Positions 33,647-42,824 of a DNA stretch of 64,000 nucleotides are shown one piece after another (position 1 is the first letter of the stretch; every line of letters begins with the position of its first letter). The DNA comes from Niabella pedocola (lineage in GTDB: Bacteria > Bacteroidota > Bacteroidia > Chitinophagales > Chitinophagaceae): contig NZ_JAJNEC010000005.1 in NCBI RefSeq assembly GCF_021044425.1, forward strand, positions 558,001-622,000, written 5' to 3'. Under the pieces are notes generated by a model. It did no database searches, was not told the DNA's origin, and saw only the letters and a list, made by a program, of their open reading frames with translations. Position numbers and translations under genes: made by a program.

Positions 33647-35335
33647 ATGAATACAAATTCAAAATCAAAAAATATATTTTCGAGCCTGGCCGCTGATATC
33701 CCATCATCTGTTGTTGTGTTCCTGGTAGCCCTGCCCCTTTGCCTGGGCGTTGCATTAGCCTCGAATGCACCGCTGTTCAGCGGCATCATTGCAGGTGTTT
33801 GTGGTGGTATCATTGTAGGTATCCTGAGCGGTTCACAGCTCAGTGTAAGCGGACCTGCTGCAGGACTTACGGCCATCGTTGCTTCCGCCATTATTACGCT
33901 TCAGTCGTTTGAAGCTTTCCTGGTGGTAGTGGTATTAGCGGGTGTTATGCAGGTGATCCTTGGTTTTGCAAAAGCCGGCATCATCGGCGATTATATTCCC
34001 AACAGCGTTATCAAAGGTATGCTGGCGGCCATTGGCCTGATCCTCATCATCAACCAGGTACCGCAGTTGCTTGGCGATAAATCAGCATTGCCCGCCAATG
34101 ATGAAGAGTCCATTGCTTCTACAGGAAATATTTTCATCAACTTCTTCAAAGCCTTTGCGCATATTACCCCGGCAGCGTTGCTGATCGGTGCCATCTGCCT
34201 GGCCTTTCATTTTATATGGGAGAAACTGGTAGCAGGCAAAAAAGGATTCGTCAAACTGATTCCGGCCCCCTTGCTCATCGTTTTTATTGGTGTAGGCTTA
34301 AATGCATTATTTGCCAGCACCGGGCTGATGCCTGCATTAACAGATAGTTACCTCGTAAAGATCCCGATGGCCAATTCGGCCAGCGAGTTTGTGTCGTTCT
34401 TTACAAGTCCCGACTGGAGCTCGATCTGGAATTCGCAGGTGTGGATGCTGGCCCTTACTATTGCGCTGGTTGCCAGCCTGGAAAGCCTGTTAAGCCTGGA
34501 GGCCATTGACGACATGGATCCTTATCAGCGTGCCAGCCCTACCAACCGGGAATTAAAAGCCCAGGGAGTGGGTAATATTGTGTCCGGATTACTTGGTGGT
34601 ATTCCCGTTACCAGCGTTATTGTACGCTCTTCGGCAAACGTAAACTCAGGTGCCAGAACAAAAATGTCTACCATTTTACATGGCTTGTTGCTGTTGGGAT
34701 CCGTGGCTTTTATCCCCTTCCTGCTCAACATGATTCCTAAGACAGCATTGGCAGCCATCCTGATTTTTACCGGATATAAACTGGCTAAACCGGCGTTGTT
34801 TAAGCTATACTATAAAAAAGGATGGGACCAGTTTTTGCCGTTTGTGATCACCATTGTAGCCATCCTGGCAACCGACCTGCTGAAGGGTGTGATCGTTGGA
34901 ATTGGTGTGGGGCTGTTCTTTGCGTTCCGCTCGAACTTCAGAAAAGCGGTATTTGTAGTAAAGGATGATACCCGGTATCTTTTCCGTCTGCGAAAAGACG
35001 TTTCCTTCCTGAATAAGGCCATTATTAAACAAAACCTGGAGAAGGTACCCGATGGTGCCCAGGTGATTATTGATGCCATGCGCGCCGATTATATCGACAA
35101 GGACATTGTTGAAGTGATTGAAGACTTTATCATTCATGCTCCGTTAAAAAACATTAGTGTACAACTGGAAACCAGTGGTTTTATTGATCATGGTTTTTCC
35201 TATAAAATACTGGCGAACGACAATAAGGATGGGCATTTAAGAAGAACGTATACTAAAGTGGTCACCAGCACAAAACAAGATGCGATACCGGAAGCAACGC
35301 CGGAATTGGCTAACTTAGCATCTCAACCGCAGTAA
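33647..35335 (+). CDS. SulP family anion transporter with STAS domain
   Basis: This 562-residue transporter has the membrane core of SulP proteins (residues 12-420, beginning DIPSSVVVFLVALPLCLGVALASNAPL and GAQLSVSGPAAGL-like GSQLSVSGPAAGLTAIVAS) and a C-terminal STAS-type domain (about 455-535, NLEKVPDGAQVIIDAMRADYIDKDIVEVIEDF). SulP proteins carry sulfate, bicarbonate or carboxylates. The next gene, 35 bp downstream, is a beta-carbonic anhydrase, so bicarbonate is the most likely substrate, as for BicA-type transporters. The assignment is by context. Confidence 0.9.
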   Translation: MNTNSKSKNIFSSLAADIPSSVVVFLVALPLCLGVALASNAPLFSGIIAGVCGGIIVGILSGSQLSVSGPAAGLTAIVASAIITLQSFEAFLVVVVLAGVMQVILGFAKAGIIGDYIPNSVIKGMLAAIGLILIINQVPQLLGDKSALPANDEESIASTGNIFINFFKAFAHITPAALLIGAICLAFHFIWEKLVAGKKGFVKLIPAPLLIVFIGVGLNALFASTGLMPALTDSYLVKIPMANSASEFVSFFTSPDWSSIWNSQVWMLALTIALVASLESLLSLEAIDDMDPYQRASPTNRELKAQGVGNIVSGLLGGIPVTSVIVRSSANVNSGARTKMSTILHGLLLLGSVAFIPFLLNMIPKTALAAILIFTGYKLAKPALFKLYYKKGWDQFLPFVITIVAILATDLLKGVIVGIGVGLFFAFRSNFRKAVFVVKDDTRYLFRLRKDVSFLNKAIIKQNLEKVPDGAQVIIDAMRADYIDKDIVEVIEDFIIHAPLKNISVQLETSGFIDHGFSYKILANDNKDGHLRRTYTKVVTSTKQDAIPEATPELANLASQPQ

Positions 35336-35370
35336 CTTTAAACAAAAGACATTCAAAATATAGATAGATT

Positions 35371-36012
35371 ATGAACTCATACGAAAAATTATTACAGAAT
35401 AATAAAGAGTGGGCTTCCTCAAAACTAGATATTGATCCGCATTTTTTTGATAACCTGGCGGAAACGCAGAAACCGGAATTTCTTTGGATCGGCTGCAGCG
35501 ACAGCCGGGTACCGGCAAACGAAGTAACCGGTACCACATCCGGCGAGATCTTTGTGCATCGCAATATTGCCAACCTGGTAGTACATACGGATATTAACCT
35601 GATCAGCGTTTTGGAATACGCCGTGGCACATCTGAAAGTGAAGCACGTAATTGTATGCGGCCACTATGGATGCGGCGGTGTAAAAGCGGCCATGGGCAAC
35701 GGAGATTTTCACCAGGTGCTGAATATGTGGCTCCGTGTTATCAAAGATGTTTATTACAAGCATAAAGAAGAGCTCAATGGCATCGAAGACGAAACAGCAA
35801 GGGCCAACCGGCTGGTGGAACTGAATGTAAAAGAGCAGGTAGAAAAACTGGCAAAGACCTCCATCATTCAAAAAGCCTGGCAGGAACGGCAGGCGCCCAT
35901 GCTGCATGGCTGGGTTTATGGCCTGGCCGACGGGCAGCTGCATTCCCTGCACACCATTGCACCAGGCAGTAACCCGGTAGATCCGATTTACGTATACGAG
36001 AATCTGCAATAA
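35371..36012 (+). CDS. can: Beta-carbonic anhydrase
   Basis: This 213-residue enzyme interconverts CO2 and bicarbonate. The zinc ligands Cys42, His98 and Cys101 and the Asp44-Arg46 dyad (CSDSR, HYGCGG) fall at the same positions as in E. coli Can. It is cytoplasmic, probably a dimer or tetramer. Cotranscription with the SulP gene would couple bicarbonate uptake to CO2 supply for carboxylases. A clean terminator follows at 36034-36060. Confidence 0.97.
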   Translation: MNSYEKLLQNNKEWASSKLDIDPHFFDNLAETQKPEFLWIGCSDSRVPANEVTGTTSGEIFVHRNIANLVVHTDINLISVLEYAVAHLKVKHVIVCGHYGCGGVKAAMGNGDFHQVLNMWLRVIKDVYYKHKEELNGIEDETARANRLVELNVKEQVEKLAKTSIIQKAWQERQAPMLHGWVYGLADGQLHSLHTIAPGSNPVDPIYVYENLQ

Positions 36013-36033
36013 AATGCCCCCATCCTTATTTAG

Positions 36034-36060
36034 GCCCCGCACTATTGCGGGGCTTTTTTT
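36034..36060 (+). terminator. Rho-independent terminator after carbonic anhydrase gene
   Basis: GCCCCGC at 36034-36040 and GCGGGGC at 36047-36053 form a 7-bp stem with a 6-base loop, followed directly by seven T residues. Confidence 0.9.
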
Positions 36061-36144
36061 GCCGGATACCGGTCCCCATCGCTTTTGGCTCTGTTACGCT
36101 TCATGGAGCAGGCTATTACCTCAGGAGGCGTACCGCATCATCGT

Positions 36145-37587
36145 TTACAGGAACAACGCATCCATTGTTACTTCCGCCATTACGCGGCCGGTGGTATGAA
36201 CGTTGGGTTGCACGCCATAAGTTGTAATCAACGTAAGGAACAGGGTTTTTCGGGTACGGGTTATCCGCCGGAACGTATTCACTTTGTGATCTAAGTCGCC
36301 TGCATAGTTTTTATCAATAACAAATACATCTTCCGAAAATTTCATCTCGCAGATATTAATACAATGATCCTGCCGGTCAATGAGCAGGTCGATCTGTGTT
36401 CCTTTTTCCGCATTTCCTTTCAGCGGCTGATACCGCCATCCGGATGCTTCTGTAAACACGCCCTCTATCCCCAATGCTTTTTTAACCTGCGCAACGTGCT
36501 TCAGGCAAACCGCTTCAAAGGCAAACCCGCTCCAGCTTTTATATGCCGGCGTGTGTCCTTTTCTTAACCAGGATCCGGAACCTGTTGCTTTTGCACCTTC
36601 TATAAATTTCAGATAAAACATCGAATACTCATCCGACAGTTTATAGATGCTATCATTGGTATTTTTTCCAAATGGCACATAGGGTGTAATAAAACCCGAT
36701 TCCTCCAGCTCCCGCAGCAGCTTGCTGGTGGTGCCGCCGCTTGTAAGGCCGCAGGTGGCAATGATTTCATCCCGGGTAAGTCCTTTTCCTTTCTGCGACA
36801 ACGCACGTACCACTTTTTCATGCTGCTGTGCATTTACAAACAGCGATTGGTACAGGTTGTCAAATTCCTTGCGCAGGACCCCATCTTTGTCAAAGCAAAG
36901 CCGGTCAATGATCTGAACAGCGCTTTCCCCCGGTAACACCGTTTGAAGATAATACGGGATGCCGCCCACCGCCATATAAAGCTGAAGTAATTGATAAGGA
37001 TCCAATGCAGCCCCCAGATAATGCAGGTAAGCCCTGGTTTCCCCCAGCGTAAAAGGAAGCAACCGGATCCGTTGAGTAACCCGGTTGTGCAATCCACTCT
37101 TGTTGTTAATGATCTTATCGATCATCCAGGAAGCAGCGGATCCGCAGATAATGACTTTCAGGTTCGGCCGTTTTGTGGCACTGCTGTTCCACCAATGATC
37201 GAAGGCCTGAAGAAAGTTAGATCTTGGTGTATGGATCCACGGGAATTCATCAAAAAAAAGTACCGCAGGCCGGCTCCCGTCAAGCAGATCCAGCAGGTAT
37301 TGATCCAGGTAGGCAAATGCCTGTATCCAATTATCGGGAGGTGCCAGCGGAGCCGGGCTGGCAATGGCTTTTCCCAAAGCGATACTAAAATTCCTTAGCT
37401 GATCCGTTAAGGCTGCGTCGTGAATGCCCGACATTTCAAACACCATTTCTTTTTTGAACAATGCCCGGATCAGGTAGGTCTTTCCCACTCTCCGGCGGCC
37501 ATACACGGCAATCAGCTCCGGTCTTCCGGAAGCGAGTAACCGGTTAAGGATCTTTTGTTCTTCCGATCTGCCGATGATCGTATTCAT
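36145..37587 (-). CDS. AAA family ATPase with C-terminal PD-(D/E)xK-like domain
   Basis: This 480-residue protein belongs to the archaeal-type ATPase family (COG1672-like). The Walker A is YGRRRVGKT (Lys36) and the Walker B VLFFDEFPW near residue 112. A winged-helix region (GLTRDEIIATCGLTSGGTTSKLLRELEESGFI, about 250-285) follows. The C-terminus contains QIDLLIDR...ICEMKFS, the D-E-x-K pattern of DUF234-type nuclease-like domains (about residues 395-430). The cellular role is unknown. The gene stands alone behind a region of tandem repeats that look like operators, so autoregulation is possible. Confidence 0.87.
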   Translation of the reverse strand: MNTIIGRSEEQKILNRLLASGRPELIAVYGRRRVGKTYLIRALFKKEMVFEMSGIHDAALTDQLRNFSIALGKAIASPAPLAPPDNWIQAFAYLDQYLLDLLDGSRPAVLFFDEFPWIHTPRSNFLQAFDHWWNSSATKRPNLKVIICGSAASWMIDKIINNKSGLHNRVTQRIRLLPFTLGETRAYLHYLGAALDPYQLLQLYMAVGGIPYYLQTVLPGESAVQIIDRLCFDKDGVLRKEFDNLYQSLFVNAQQHEKVVRALSQKGKGLTRDEIIATCGLTSGGTTSKLLRELEESGFITPYVPFGKNTNDSIYKLSDEYSMFYLKFIEGAKATGSGSWLRKGHTPAYKSWSGFAFEAVCLKHVAQVKKALGIEGVFTEASGWRYQPLKGNAEKGTQIDLLIDRQDHCINICEMKFSEDVFVIDKNYAGDLDHKVNTFRRITRTRKTLFLTLITTYGVQPNVHTTGRVMAEVTMDALFL

Positions 37588-37624
37588 GAATCAATGTTTT
37601 AACCCAATAAAATTAGTATAATTA

Positions 37625-37733
37625 TGGCTGACTATAAAAAATATAATCAGCCAAAGTTTGAAAAATTATTATACTTTGGACAATTATAAAGGATATAACC
37701 AGCCAAAACTTGAAAATATATTGTAAAATGGAC
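37625..37733. promoter_or_regulatory. Tandem 52-bp repeats and dyad upstream of AAA ATPase gene
   Basis: Two imperfect direct repeats, 37631-37681 and 37682-37733, share ATATAAnCAGCCAAA and TTGAAAA with a period of 52 bp. A perfect inverted pair TGGCTGA (37625-37631) and TCAGCCA (37647-37653) frames the first. The region lies 40-145 bp before the ATPase start on its strand, and the TTATATTTTTTATA content could hold a promoter. This looks like a binding region for a regulator, perhaps the ATPase's own winged helix. Confidence 0.55.
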
Positions 37734-37769
37734 CGATATAAACTCAAAGGCAACGTAGCTTTTAACACT

Positions 37770-37806
37770 AAAAAAGCCTGTAAGGATTGATCCCTTACAG
37801 GCTTTT
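37770..37806 (-). terminator. Bidirectional terminator after aconitase gene
   Basis: GCCTGTAAGG at 37776-37785 and CCTTACAGGC at 37793-37802 form a 10-bp stem with a 7-base loop. An A-run at 37770-37775 gives a T-run on the minus strand, ending the aconitase transcript; TTTTGTT on the other side makes it usable in both directions. Confidence 0.85.
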
Positions 37807-37824
37807 GTTATGTATGCAATTTAT

Positions 37825-40095
37825 TTACTGCTTATTAGCAAATTCTCTGCGGATGATGTTCAATGCGGCCCCCGCTTTAAACCATTCGATCTGCTGCGCA
37901 TTGTACGAATGATTTACCGTGATCGCATCGGATGTACCGTCTTTATGATGCAATACCAGCGTAAGCGGTGTATCGGGTGCAAACGTGGTAAGTCCCAGGA
38001 TATCGATAGTGTCATCTTCCTGGATCTTATCATAATCATCTTTATCGGCAAAGGTCAGTGCCAGCATTCCCTGCTTTTTCAGGTTGGTTTCGTGGATCCT
38101 TGCAAAGGATTTTACCAGTACCGCACGGGCGCCCAGGTGACGGGGCTCCATGGCCGCATGTTCCCGGCTGCTGCCTTCTCCGTAGTTTTCATCGCCCACG
38201 ATGAGGGTACCGATTCCCGCTGCTTTATATGCCCGCTGTGTAGCAGGTACCGCACCATACTCCCCAGTTAACTGGTTCTTTACATTATCGGTCTTATCAT
38301 TAAAATAGTTAACCGCACCAATCAACAGATTGTTGGAAATATTATCCAGGTGACCGCGGAATTTCAACCAGGGGCCGGCCATCGAAATATGATCGGTTGT
38401 ACATTTTCCTTTTGCCTTGATCAGCAATTTCAGTCCTTTCAGATCTGTACCTTCCCACTCAGGAAACGGATCCAGCAGCTGAAGGCGTTTGCTATCCGGT
38501 GCTACTTTTACTTCCACTCCGGAACCATCTGCAGCAGGTGCCTGGTAACCCGGGTCATCTACCGCAAAACCTTTTGCCGGCAGCTCTTCACCACTTGGAG
38601 GATCCAGTTTTACCGTTTCTCCTTTTTCATTTACCAGGGTATCTGTAATCGGGTTAAACGTGAGGTCGCCCGCAATGGCCAGCGCCGTTACCAGTTCCGG
38701 AGACGCTACAAATGCGTAGGTATTCGGGTTACCGTCGGCTCTTTTAGCAAAGTTCCGGTTAAACGAATGTACAATGGTATTTTTCTCCTGTTTGTCTGCA
38801 CCCAAACGGTTCCACATACCAATACAGGGACCGCAGGCATTGGCGAATACGGTAGCCCCGATACTGGCAAAAGTATCCAGGAATCCGTCCCGCTCGATGG
38901 TATAGCGTACCTGTTCGGATCCGGGTGTGATCGTAAATTCGGCCTTTGTTTTCAATCCTTTTTCATTCACCTGTTTTGCCAGGGATACGGCGCGGCTGAT
39001 ATCTTCATAAGACGAGTTAGTACAGCTTCCGATCAAACCCACTTCTACTTTTGTAGGCCATTCGTTTGCGGCAGCCGCTTCTTTCATTTTTGAAATGGGT
39101 GTTGCCAGGTCCGGCGTAAAGGGTCCGTTCAGATGCGGCTCCAGTTCATCCAGGTTGATTTCAATTACCTGGTCGAAATATTGTTCCGGGTTAGCATATA
39201 CTTCCGGATCGGCAGTCAGTTGTTCCTTAACAGCATCTGCAGCCGCTGCCACATCTTCGCGTCCGGTTGCTTTCAGATAACGGCTCATGCTGTCATCATA
39301 AGCAAAGGTAGAGGTGGTAGCCCCGATCTCAGCACCCATGTTACAAATGGTGCCCTTACCGGTGCAGCTCAATGCCTGTGCACCTTCTCCAAAATATTCT
39401 ACGATACAACCGGTTCCTCCTTTTACGGTAAGAATTCCGGCTACCTTCAAAATCACATCCTTTGGCGCTGCCCATCCGTTCAATTTCCCGGTGAGTTTTA
39501 CGCCGATTAGTTTGGGCATTTTCAATTCCCAGGGAAGGCCCGACATTACATCGCAGGCATCTGCCCCGCCTACGCCGATCGCAATCATTCCCAATCCGCC
39601 CGCATTTACCGTATGGCTATCTGTTCCGATCATCATCCCGCCAGGAAACGCATAGTTTTCCAATACTACCTGGTGAATGATCCCGGCACCTGGTTTCCAG
39701 AAGCCAATGCCGTATTTATTAGAAACCGAAGCCAGGAAATCAAACACTTCACTGCTGTCTTGCTTGGCCACCGCCAGATCCTGCGCCGCACCGGTTTGTG
39801 CCATAATGAGGTGATCGCAATGCACTGTAGAAGGAACCGCTACCTTATCGCGGCCCGCTTGCATAAACTGCAGCAGCGCCATTTGCGCAGTTGCATCCTG
39901 CATCGCTACCCTGTCCGGAGCAAAATCCACATAATCCACGCCTCTCTGGTAAGCCCTTTGAGCGGGTGTGGTTAAGTGCGCATACAGTACTTTTTCGGTA
40001 AAAGTCAAAGGCTTGTTCACGAGTTTACGCGCCTCAGCTACTTTTCCTTCAAATTCGGCGTAAACCTTCTTTATCAGGTCAATATCAAATGCCAT
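37825..40095 (-). CDS. acn: Aconitate hydratase
   Basis: This 756-residue enzyme converts citrate to isocitrate in the TCA cycle. It matches the mitochondrial-type aconitase of Bacteroidota, with [4Fe-4S] ligands in IGSCTNSSYEDISRA and NACGPCIGMWNR, the GTDSHTVNAGGLGMIAIGVGGADA segment and the C-terminal swivel domain GDENYGEGSSREHAAMEPRHLGA. Length fits the family (about 755). It is a single-gene unit with its own terminator. Confidence 0.96.
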   Translation of the reverse strand: MAFDIDLIKKVYAEFEGKVAEARKLVNKPLTFTEKVLYAHLTTPAQRAYQRGVDYVDFAPDRVAMQDATAQMALLQFMQAGRDKVAVPSTVHCDHLIMAQTGAAQDLAVAKQDSSEVFDFLASVSNKYGIGFWKPGAGIIHQVVLENYAFPGGMMIGTDSHTVNAGGLGMIAIGVGGADACDVMSGLPWELKMPKLIGVKLTGKLNGWAAPKDVILKVAGILTVKGGTGCIVEYFGEGAQALSCTGKGTICNMGAEIGATTSTFAYDDSMSRYLKATGREDVAAAADAVKEQLTADPEVYANPEQYFDQVIEINLDELEPHLNGPFTPDLATPISKMKEAAAANEWPTKVEVGLIGSCTNSSYEDISRAVSLAKQVNEKGLKTKAEFTITPGSEQVRYTIERDGFLDTFASIGATVFANACGPCIGMWNRLGADKQEKNTIVHSFNRNFAKRADGNPNTYAFVASPELVTALAIAGDLTFNPITDTLVNEKGETVKLDPPSGEELPAKGFAVDDPGYQAPAADGSGVEVKVAPDSKRLQLLDPFPEWEGTDLKGLKLLIKAKGKCTTDHISMAGPWLKFRGHLDNISNNLLIGAVNYFNDKTDNVKNQLTGEYGAVPATQRAYKAAGIGTLIVGDENYGEGSSREHAAMEPRHLGARAVLVKSFARIHETNLKKQGMLALTFADKDDYDKIQEDDTIDILGLTTFAPDTPLTLVLHHKDGTSDAITVNHSYNAQQIEWFKAGAALNIIRREFANKQ

Positions 40096-40468
40096 AAAAA
40101 AATCATTTAATTGGATGTGAATGAATTGCCGCGAATTTACAAAATTTTGACGGTTTTACCGATTAAAATCACAGGATTAGGAGGATATTCCTGTCCGTAA
40201 TATTGATTTAACCCCGGCCGTTCAAAGGGGCGCCGCGGGCCGTCAGCCGGCGAGCTGCGGATTGCTGAAAATAATCTTACGATTGCCCCGCATTCCGGGC
40301 CGGTTTACACCGGATTGCTTCGTCATTCCCCTAATTCAATACTCAAAAAATTCGTAATCAGCCTATTGAAATAAAAATATCGGACTATCTCTAATATCCG
40401 GCCCAAAAAACATCCAGAATTCAGAAAGAATAAATATTTTTGCGTTGTCTATTTTGATAGTACTAACT
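40096..40468. other. 373-bp intergenic region
   Basis: The region between aconitase and the PspC-like gene has a G/C-rich patch (about 40215-40260) and an A/T-rich end. Besides the -7 box at 40435-40442 I see no gene, RNA or strong hairpin. Confidence 0.5.
40435..40442 (+). promoter_or_regulatory. Predicted -7 box of PspC-like gene
   Basis: TATTTTTG matches TAnnTTTG exactly, 26 bp before the ATG at 40469. No clear -33 element is visible. Confidence 0.45.
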
Positions 40469-40690
40469 ATGAATCGTCTGAAAAGTTTTGTTGAATGGAA
40501 CGCATTCGGCGTTTGCTCTTCCATCGGGAACCGGATGAACATTTCTCCCAGCCGTATCCGGCAGTACTTTATTTATACTTCTGTTTTAACGATGGGGTCG
40601 CCCATCCTGATCTATATGATCCTGGCGTTCTTTAAGAATGTTAAAAACTACATTCACTCTTCCAAAAGAAATCCCTGGTATTATCTGTAA
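40469..40690 (+). CDS. PspC-like small membrane protein
   Basis: This 73-residue protein resembles the PspC domain (FVEWNAFGVCSSIGNRMNISPSRIRQYFIYTSVLTMGSPILIYMILAFFKNVKNYI) with one membrane helix near residues 35-55. Short PspC-domain proteins of this form are common in Chitinophagaceae and are linked to envelope stress. I chose ATG 40469 because of the promoter box; a TTG-led frame opens at 40445. Confidence 0.8.
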   Translation: MNRLKSFVEWNAFGVCSSIGNRMNISPSRIRQYFIYTSVLTMGSPILIYMILAFFKNVKNYIHSSKRNPWYYL

Positions 40691-40728
40691 AAACCGGAAT
40701 CAGCCGGCAGTACGTAGCCGCAGGTTGA

Positions 40729-42033
40729 TCAGGCATTGCTGCCTTTCGGCAGCCATACGGTAAAGCGGGTTCCTTTTCCGGGAGCACTTTCCACGTCGAT
40801 CATCCCTTTATTCTGGCGAACAAATTCAGTACAGAGCAACAAGCCAACTCCCGCCCCCCGTTCCCCAACAGTGCCGTAAGCCGGATCCTGCGGACCATGG
40901 AACATTTTTTTTAACCGTTCCGCATCCATCCCCATCCCATGATCGGTAATGATAATGGCTACCTGATCATCCTGTTCTTCAGCGGTAATGTTCACGCTCC
41001 CACCGGAAAAACTGAACTTAACTGCGTTGCTAAACAGGTTGCGTAGTACTACGGAAATCTGATCCCTGTCTGCATATAGCACTGTATCCGCCCCAATCCG
41101 GATATCAGTCTGGATCTTTTTCTGTTGTGTAACTGGCTCAAAGAAACGCGTTACTTCTCCCAGCAGCGGTAATAACAGAAAATTTCGGGGCGTCATTTGT
41201 ATGCCTTGCATCCCGCGGGCGCTCCAGCGCAACAGGTTATCCAGTGTGCCGCTCAACTGCGAAACCCGGTCGTGGAGCACTGCAGTGGCCGCCTGCATCT
41301 CTTCGCCGTTCAGCAAACCGCTCCTGAACTGCTCCAGCAGCGCATCAAGCGTTGCAATCGGGCTGCGTATATCGTGTGCCACCACGGAAAACAGCCGCTC
41401 CTTATCCCGGTTCATAACCGTTAATGCATGTCGCTGCCCTTCAATTTCGCGTTCATAATCAGACTGTATAGACTTAAAAAAGAAAAGGGCCAGTATTACA
41501 AAAAGCAAGGCGGTGGCAACATTACTCCAAACTCTTTCCTCCGGGACAGGAGCACCAAAAATAGCAGGTTGTGGAAAAAATAAAATGAACAGGTGTGCAG
41601 CAATGATCACCAGGCTCAGCCCTATCACCACCCGGACGTTATCATTTACCAGAATGGCAATAACGAGTATGTTCAGCAGGAAATACTGCGCACCGTTGTG
41701 AAAAAACATGCCGGTAAATGTATAAATCAACAGATTTGCTCCAATCAGCACCAGCCGTGCGCCCAGGTACATGCGCCATCGGTGCATGGCAAATACCATC
41801 AGGGCCGAAAGGGCATTTGCCAGGTTTAATATGGCTAAAACGGGCCGGTCCTGTATAAAATTAACAATGGCATAGAAAATCATAAAAGGAATACAGGGCA
41901 GCGCCAGCAGATTTAATAATTTGGTCCGCCTGGACTCTACATAGGGCATAGCAGGCAGCACTCCAACATTTACAACACCATTCCAAACCTTATTTACATA
42001 CTTCAGCAATAATTGTTTCGCTCTTGTGGCCAT
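40729..42033 (-). CDS. Membrane sensor histidine kinase
   Basis: This 434-residue kinase has an N-terminal membrane region of five or six helices (residues about 30-180), a short coiled-coil (about 195-215), the phosphoacceptor His220 in FSVVAHDIRSPIATLD and a HATPase domain with LRNLFSNAVKFSF, ITDHGMGMD and GVGLLLCTEFV. No receiver domain or adjacent response-regulator gene is present, so it is an orphan. The start at 42033 is supported by TATCTTTG at 42040-42047 on the minus strand, only 6 bp upstream. Confidence 0.88.
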   Translation of the reverse strand: MATRAKQLLLKYVNKVWNGVVNVGVLPAMPYVESRRTKLLNLLALPCIPFMIFYAIVNFIQDRPVLAILNLANALSALMVFAMHRWRMYLGARLVLIGANLLIYTFTGMFFHNGAQYFLLNILVIAILVNDNVRVVIGLSLVIIAAHLFILFFPQPAIFGAPVPEERVWSNVATALLFVILALFFFKSIQSDYEREIEGQRHALTVMNRDKERLFSVVAHDIRSPIATLDALLEQFRSGLLNGEEMQAATAVLHDRVSQLSGTLDNLLRWSARGMQGIQMTPRNFLLLPLLGEVTRFFEPVTQQKKIQTDIRIGADTVLYADRDQISVVLRNLFSNAVKFSFSGGSVNITAEEQDDQVAIIITDHGMGMDAERLKKMFHGPQDPAYGTVGERGAGVGLLLCTEFVRQNKGMIDVESAPGKGTRFTVWLPKGSNA

Positions 42034-42039
42034 AAGGAA

Positions 42040-42047
42040 CAAAGATA
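42040..42047 (-). promoter_or_regulatory. Predicted -7 box directly before histidine kinase start
   Basis: TATCTTTG on the minus strand matches TAnnTTTG and ends 6 bp before the ATG, implying a leaderless or nearly leaderless message. Confidence 0.4.
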
Positions 42048-42266
42048 AACCAATGATTTTTATCTGTTCATCCCATATCCGGTAATAAAACAGCCGTTGT
42101 TTAAAAACCAACAGCACCGCACTGCCCGGTGTATGGCAAAAGCAGCAATACCGGAACATTAAATATTGTTTATCAATAAATTATACCATTTTTCGAAAAT
42201 TTACCAGATGTATGTGTAACATTTTAAAACTTTTTGCTATTATTAGGTAAAGGGTAAATTACTTCG

Positions 42267-42824
42267 TTGGACCAAACCATAGAAATAGCGAGAGATGAGC
42301 AGGTTGAACTTTGCAAAAAGGGAGACAATAATGCGTATTTCTGCATCTATGAACGGTATGCCAAGCCCATGTTGAACAGCAGCATGCGGATCCTGAATAA
42401 TATTGCAGATGCGGAAGATATGGTACAGGAGGCATTTATCGACGCGTTCAATAACCTGGAGTCTTTTACCTATAAAAGCTCATTTGAGGCCTGGTTGCGG
42501 CGAATTGTTATTAACAAATCCATCAGCCTGCTCCGGAAGCGGAAGATTTCCTGGACGGACATCGATGTTTCAGGCGCAGCAACTCCGGATGAGCCGGATG
42601 ATATCAATGAAGCGCAATTTGAATTTGATATACAAAGGGTAAAAGCAGCAATCCGTGCGCTCCCCGAAAACTACAGGGTCATTTTTAATTTGTTTGTTAT
42701 CGATGAACTGAAGCAGGACGAAATTGCTTCACTTCTTAATATTTCTCATAATAATGTCCGGACGATTTATCACCGCGCAAAGAAAAAGGTGCTGGACATA
42801 TTAAATGCGAATGATCATGGATAA
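42267..42824 (+). CDS. ECF-type RNA polymerase sigma factor
   Basis: This 185-residue sigma-70 factor of the extracytoplasmic type has region 2 (about residues 25-92, ERYAKPMLNSSMRILNNIADAEDMVQEAFIDAFNNLESFTYKSSFEAWLRRI) and region 4 (about 125-178, LPENYRVIFNLFVIDELKQDEIASLLNISHNNVRTIYHRAKKKV). The only usable start that keeps the N-terminus is TTG 42267; an in-frame stop lies just upstream and the next ATG would cut region 2. It overlaps the anti-sigma-like gene by 8 bp. Confidence 0.92.
   Translation: MDQTIEIARDEQVELCKKGDNNAYFCIYERYAKPMLNSSMRILNNIADAEDMVQEAFIDAFNNLESFTYKSSFEAWLRRIVINKSISLLRKRKISWTDIDVSGAATPDEPDDINEAQFEFDIQRVKAAIRALPENYRVIFNLFVIDELKQDEIASLLNISHNNVRTIYHRAKKKVLDILNANDHG

Noticed and set aside
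38350..39093. 247-codon open frame on the + strand
   Set aside because: It is antisense to aconitase and has no recognisable features.
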